From Roseibacillus persicicus (GTDB lineage: Bacteria; Verrucomicrobiota; Verrucomicrobiia; Verrucomicrobiales; Akkermansiaceae), in contig NZ_BMXI01000001.1 of NCBI RefSeq assembly GCF_014651675.1, positions 251,968-315,967 on the forward strand: a stretch of DNA of 64,000 nt. Direction: 5' to 3'. The notes beneath the pieces are model-generated. The model was not told the DNA's origin. It did not search any database and saw only the letters and a list, made by a program, of their open reading frames with translations. Every line of letters starts with the position of its first letter. The stretch's first letter is position 1. Shown here one piece after another: positions 62,040 to 64,000 of this stretch. The position numbers and the translations under genes are program-made.

Positions 62040-64000
62040 CTACTCCTCTTTGCTCGAGGGTGTGATGGTAATCGGAACGCGAGCCAGGGTGCGGCGATCT
62101 TGGGCTGCTATGTAGCGAATCTCAGCCTCTCCAGCCTCGTCTGGGGCCTCAATCCCGGCAGGTGACTCTGCGTTGGCGTAGACATACTTCAGCCACTTCT
62201 TCTCGGGAGTGTTTTTGGGCACGATGGTGATGAAGTCGCCCTGATTATTGGGCGCGGTCCACTCGACGTTCACCTTGCTCCCAGCTTCGGCGCTGGCGGC
62301 CGCCGTGAGCACGATGGTCGGGGCTTCGATGGTGATGGGAATGCGAGCGAGGGTGTCGCGACCTTGACCTGCAATGTAGCGGATTTCCGCCTCCCCCGCA
62401 TCGAGGGGCGCGGCGACCTTTAGGGGCGAACCGATATCGGTGTAGGCATACTTTGCCCATTTCTTCTCGGGCAAGTCCTTGGGCACCACGGTTATAAAAT
62501 CGCCCGCGTTGTTCGGCCCCGTCCACTCGATTTCCACATCCGATCCCGCGACGATGGTTTCGGGAGCAGACAAGGTCACGGTCGCTTCGGTGAGCTCAAT
62601 ATCGACCCGAGCAAGGGTTTCGCGCCCCTGACCCACGATGTAGCGAATCTCGGCAGCGCCCGGGGTCATGGGAGCTTGGATTTGGGCCGGCTGATTTTTC
62701 TCATCGGCATAGGCATACTTCGCCCACTTTTTCTCGGGGGTGTCCTTGGTCACGATGGTGATGAAATCTCCCGGCGTCATGGGGCCCGTCCACTCCACGG
62801 GCACGGTCGAGCCGACGACTACGGACTCGGGCGCGGAAAGAGTCGCCGCAGCTTCGGTGAGAAGAATGTCCGCGCGAGCCAGCGTGGTGCGATCCTGACC
62901 CAAAAGATAGCGAATCTCGCAGGGACCTGCGGTGGGCAGACCCGCGACTTTGACCACGGACTCACCCGGCTTGACGTAGGCGTATTTGGCCCAGGTTTTC
63001 TCTTCGGCATCCTTGCTGACGATGGTGATGAAGTCCCCGGGATAGGCAGGACCAGTCCACGTGATCTCCACCTGCGAGGCAGCAGTCGCTTCAGTCGCCG
63101 CGCTCACAGTCGCGGTCACGGCGGTCAACTCGATGGGACGGCACCCCAAGGTCTTGCGGGTTTGTCCGGAAAGATAGCGAATCTCGGCTTTCTGAGGGTC
63201 GGGAAGCGCGGTGATTTCCACCGGACTGCCATCCCGCGTGTAGCTGTAGTTGTCCCAGAGCCGCTCTTCGGTGTCGATGGGAACAATGGTGATGAAGTCT
63301 CGCTCATGCCCCTTGCCCTCTCCTTCGAACGCAAAGCCCACTTCGAAGCGCGCCCCCGCAGCAACTGTATCGGGTGCTGTTAGAGTAACCGGATTCTCCA
63401 GGATGGGCTCCACTTCCACCTCTTCCTCGGGCGTGACGATAGTGTCGACCGCCATTCCAATCGCGGTGGCCAGCGACGCGGCATCTCCAGCAGGCAAGAA
63501 CTGTCCTCCAGTCTCGGTCGCCAGACATTCCACGGTGAGGGCGTCCTTGGCCGTGAGGTCAAAGGCCACGACATGCGCGGTGAAGTCGATGCCTTGCTCC
63601 TCCAACATCTTGGCGGTGGCACAAGGATCGCGGTCGCAGTTCTCCAGCCCATCGGTGACGAGAATCACGGAGCTTTTCTCCTCCGCGAAATTAAGGGCCT
63701 GCGCCGCGAACTCGACCGAAGCAGTGAGGGGTGTCTTTCCCTTGGGCACAATGTTGTTCACCGTGTCCTGAAACTTCGCGCGATCCACCTTTCCCGGAGG
63801 AATGAGAAGCTCGATGTCATCGCAATCCCCTTCCCGCCGATGACCATAGGCCACCAGCCCTAATTCCAAGTCCGAAGGCAAGTCGGCCAAGAGCTCGGCG
63901 ATGACATCGCGCGCAATTTCGATTTTGGCCTTTCCTTCAATCTGACCCCACATGCTGCCCGAGGCATCGAGCACGATGATCGCTTGAGGGGTATCGCCTA
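62040..64000 (-). CDS. VWA-domain protein with five repeated domains, N-terminus beyond window
   Basis: Probably exported protein; the frame is open at base 64000, so its signal sequence is outside the window. The visible part begins GDTPQAIIVLDASGSMWG, a von Willebrand A domain with intact MIDAS (D-x-S-x-S), LGLVAYGHRREGDCDDI, GKTPLTASV (MIDAS Thr) and ILVTDGLENCDRDPC, ending near residue 200. An acidic linker (TPEEEVEVEP) follows, then five beta-sandwich repeats of about 90 residues, each with a pattern like APxxVxAGS, WTGPxxxGDFITIV, KWxKYxY and AEIRYxxGQxRxTLAR. It ends close to the element border but belongs to the chromosome. Role unknown; adhesion or envelope scaffolding is plausible. 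Confidence 0.85.
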   Translation of the reverse strand, partial: GDTPQAIIVLDASGSMWGQIEGKAKIEIARDVIAELLADLPSDLELGLVAYGHRREGDCDDIELLIPPGKVDRAKFQDTVNNIVPKGKTPLTASVEFAAQALNFAEEKSSVILVTDGLENCDRDPCATAKMLEEQGIDFTAHVVAFDLTAKDALTVECLATETGGQFLPAGDAASLATAIGMAVDTIVTPEEEVEVEPILENPVTLTAPDTVAAGARFEVGFAFEGEGKGHERDFITIVPIDTEERLWDNYSYTRDGSPVEITALPDPQKAEIRYLSGQTRKTLGCRPIELTAVTATVSAATEATAASQVEITWTGPAYPGDFITIVSKDAEEKTWAKYAYVKPGESVVKVAGLPTAGPCEIRYLLGQDRTTLARADILLTEAAATLSAPESVVVGSTVPVEWTGPMTPGDFITIVTKDTPEKKWAKYAYADEKNQPAQIQAPMTPGAAEIRYIVGQGRETLARVDIELTEATVTLSAPETIVAGSDVEIEWTGPNNAGDFITVVPKDLPEKKWAKYAYTDIGSPLKVAAPLDAGEAEIRYIAGQGRDTLARIPITIEAPTIVLTAAASAEAGSKVNVEWTAPNNQGDFITIVPKNTPEKKWLKYVYANAESPAGIEAPDEAGEAEIRYIAAQDRRTLARVPITITPSSKEE

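Overview
The window looks like about 64 kb of chromosome from a Verrucomicrobiota bacterium, probably a marine, polysaccharide-degrading member of Verrucomicrobiales. This is an inference from gene content: PEP-CTERM and autotransporter-repeat secreted proteins, an esterase-sulfatase fusion, a GH50-like hydrolase, a GH43-like secreted protein, VWA repeat proteins and eukaryote-type branching enzyme. Coding density is high, and most starts lack a recognisable Shine-Dalgarno sequence.

Region by region: (1) 1-1664, dnaK running off the left edge. (2) 2.0-7.3 kb, a MacAB-TolC type export operon (outer-membrane factor, adaptor, ATPase, permease). (3) 7.5-10.9 kb, an outer-membrane barrel and glnD, then a hairpin-rich repeat cluster. 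(4) 11.3-13.5 kb, divergent M42 aminopeptidase and galM. (5) 13.8-23.6 kb, a secreted carbohydrate cluster: two related surface proteins, a GH50-like hydrolase, an esterase-sulfatase fusion and a large propeller protein. (6) 23.7-28.1 kb, an Old Yellow Enzyme, a small coiled-coil gene in long spacers, and a branching enzyme. (7) 28.2-33.8 kb, a translationally coupled GntR-ABC transporter operon with a palindromic operator candidate. (8) 33.9-41.6 kb, an exonuclease-DNA ligase fusion, an M20 peptidase, a ParE-type toxin-antitoxin pair, an ABC-2 permease and mqo.

(9) 41.8-61.9 kb is an integrative element. It sits in the 3' end of a tRNA-Lys gene and is bounded by 77-bp direct repeats that differ at three positions. 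The tyrosine recombinase lies just inside the right repeat, and every recognisable gene in the element is on the minus strand. Its left end carries an excisionase-like, CHC2 primase, RepA-like ATPase and terminase-small-subunit-like module, recalling phage satellites. The rest is defence-type cargo: a helicase, an unknown 125-residue protein, a DUF4391 protein, an AAA ATPase with a TOPRIM/DUF4276 partner, a type III methyltransferase, a RES-Xre type toxin-antitoxin pair with an enlarged antitoxin, a type III restriction subunit, and a C39-like protein lacking the usual histidine. I read the cargo as a helicase-DUF4391-Mod-Res backbone with two independent cassettes inserted between its genes.

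(10) 62.0-64.0 kb, chromosome again: a VWA protein with five repeated domains, cut by the window edge.

A DNA-level signal also runs through the chromosomal part: the heptamer TCTAACA/TGTTAGA recurs in several reading frames using otherwise rare codons, and is nearly absent from the island.
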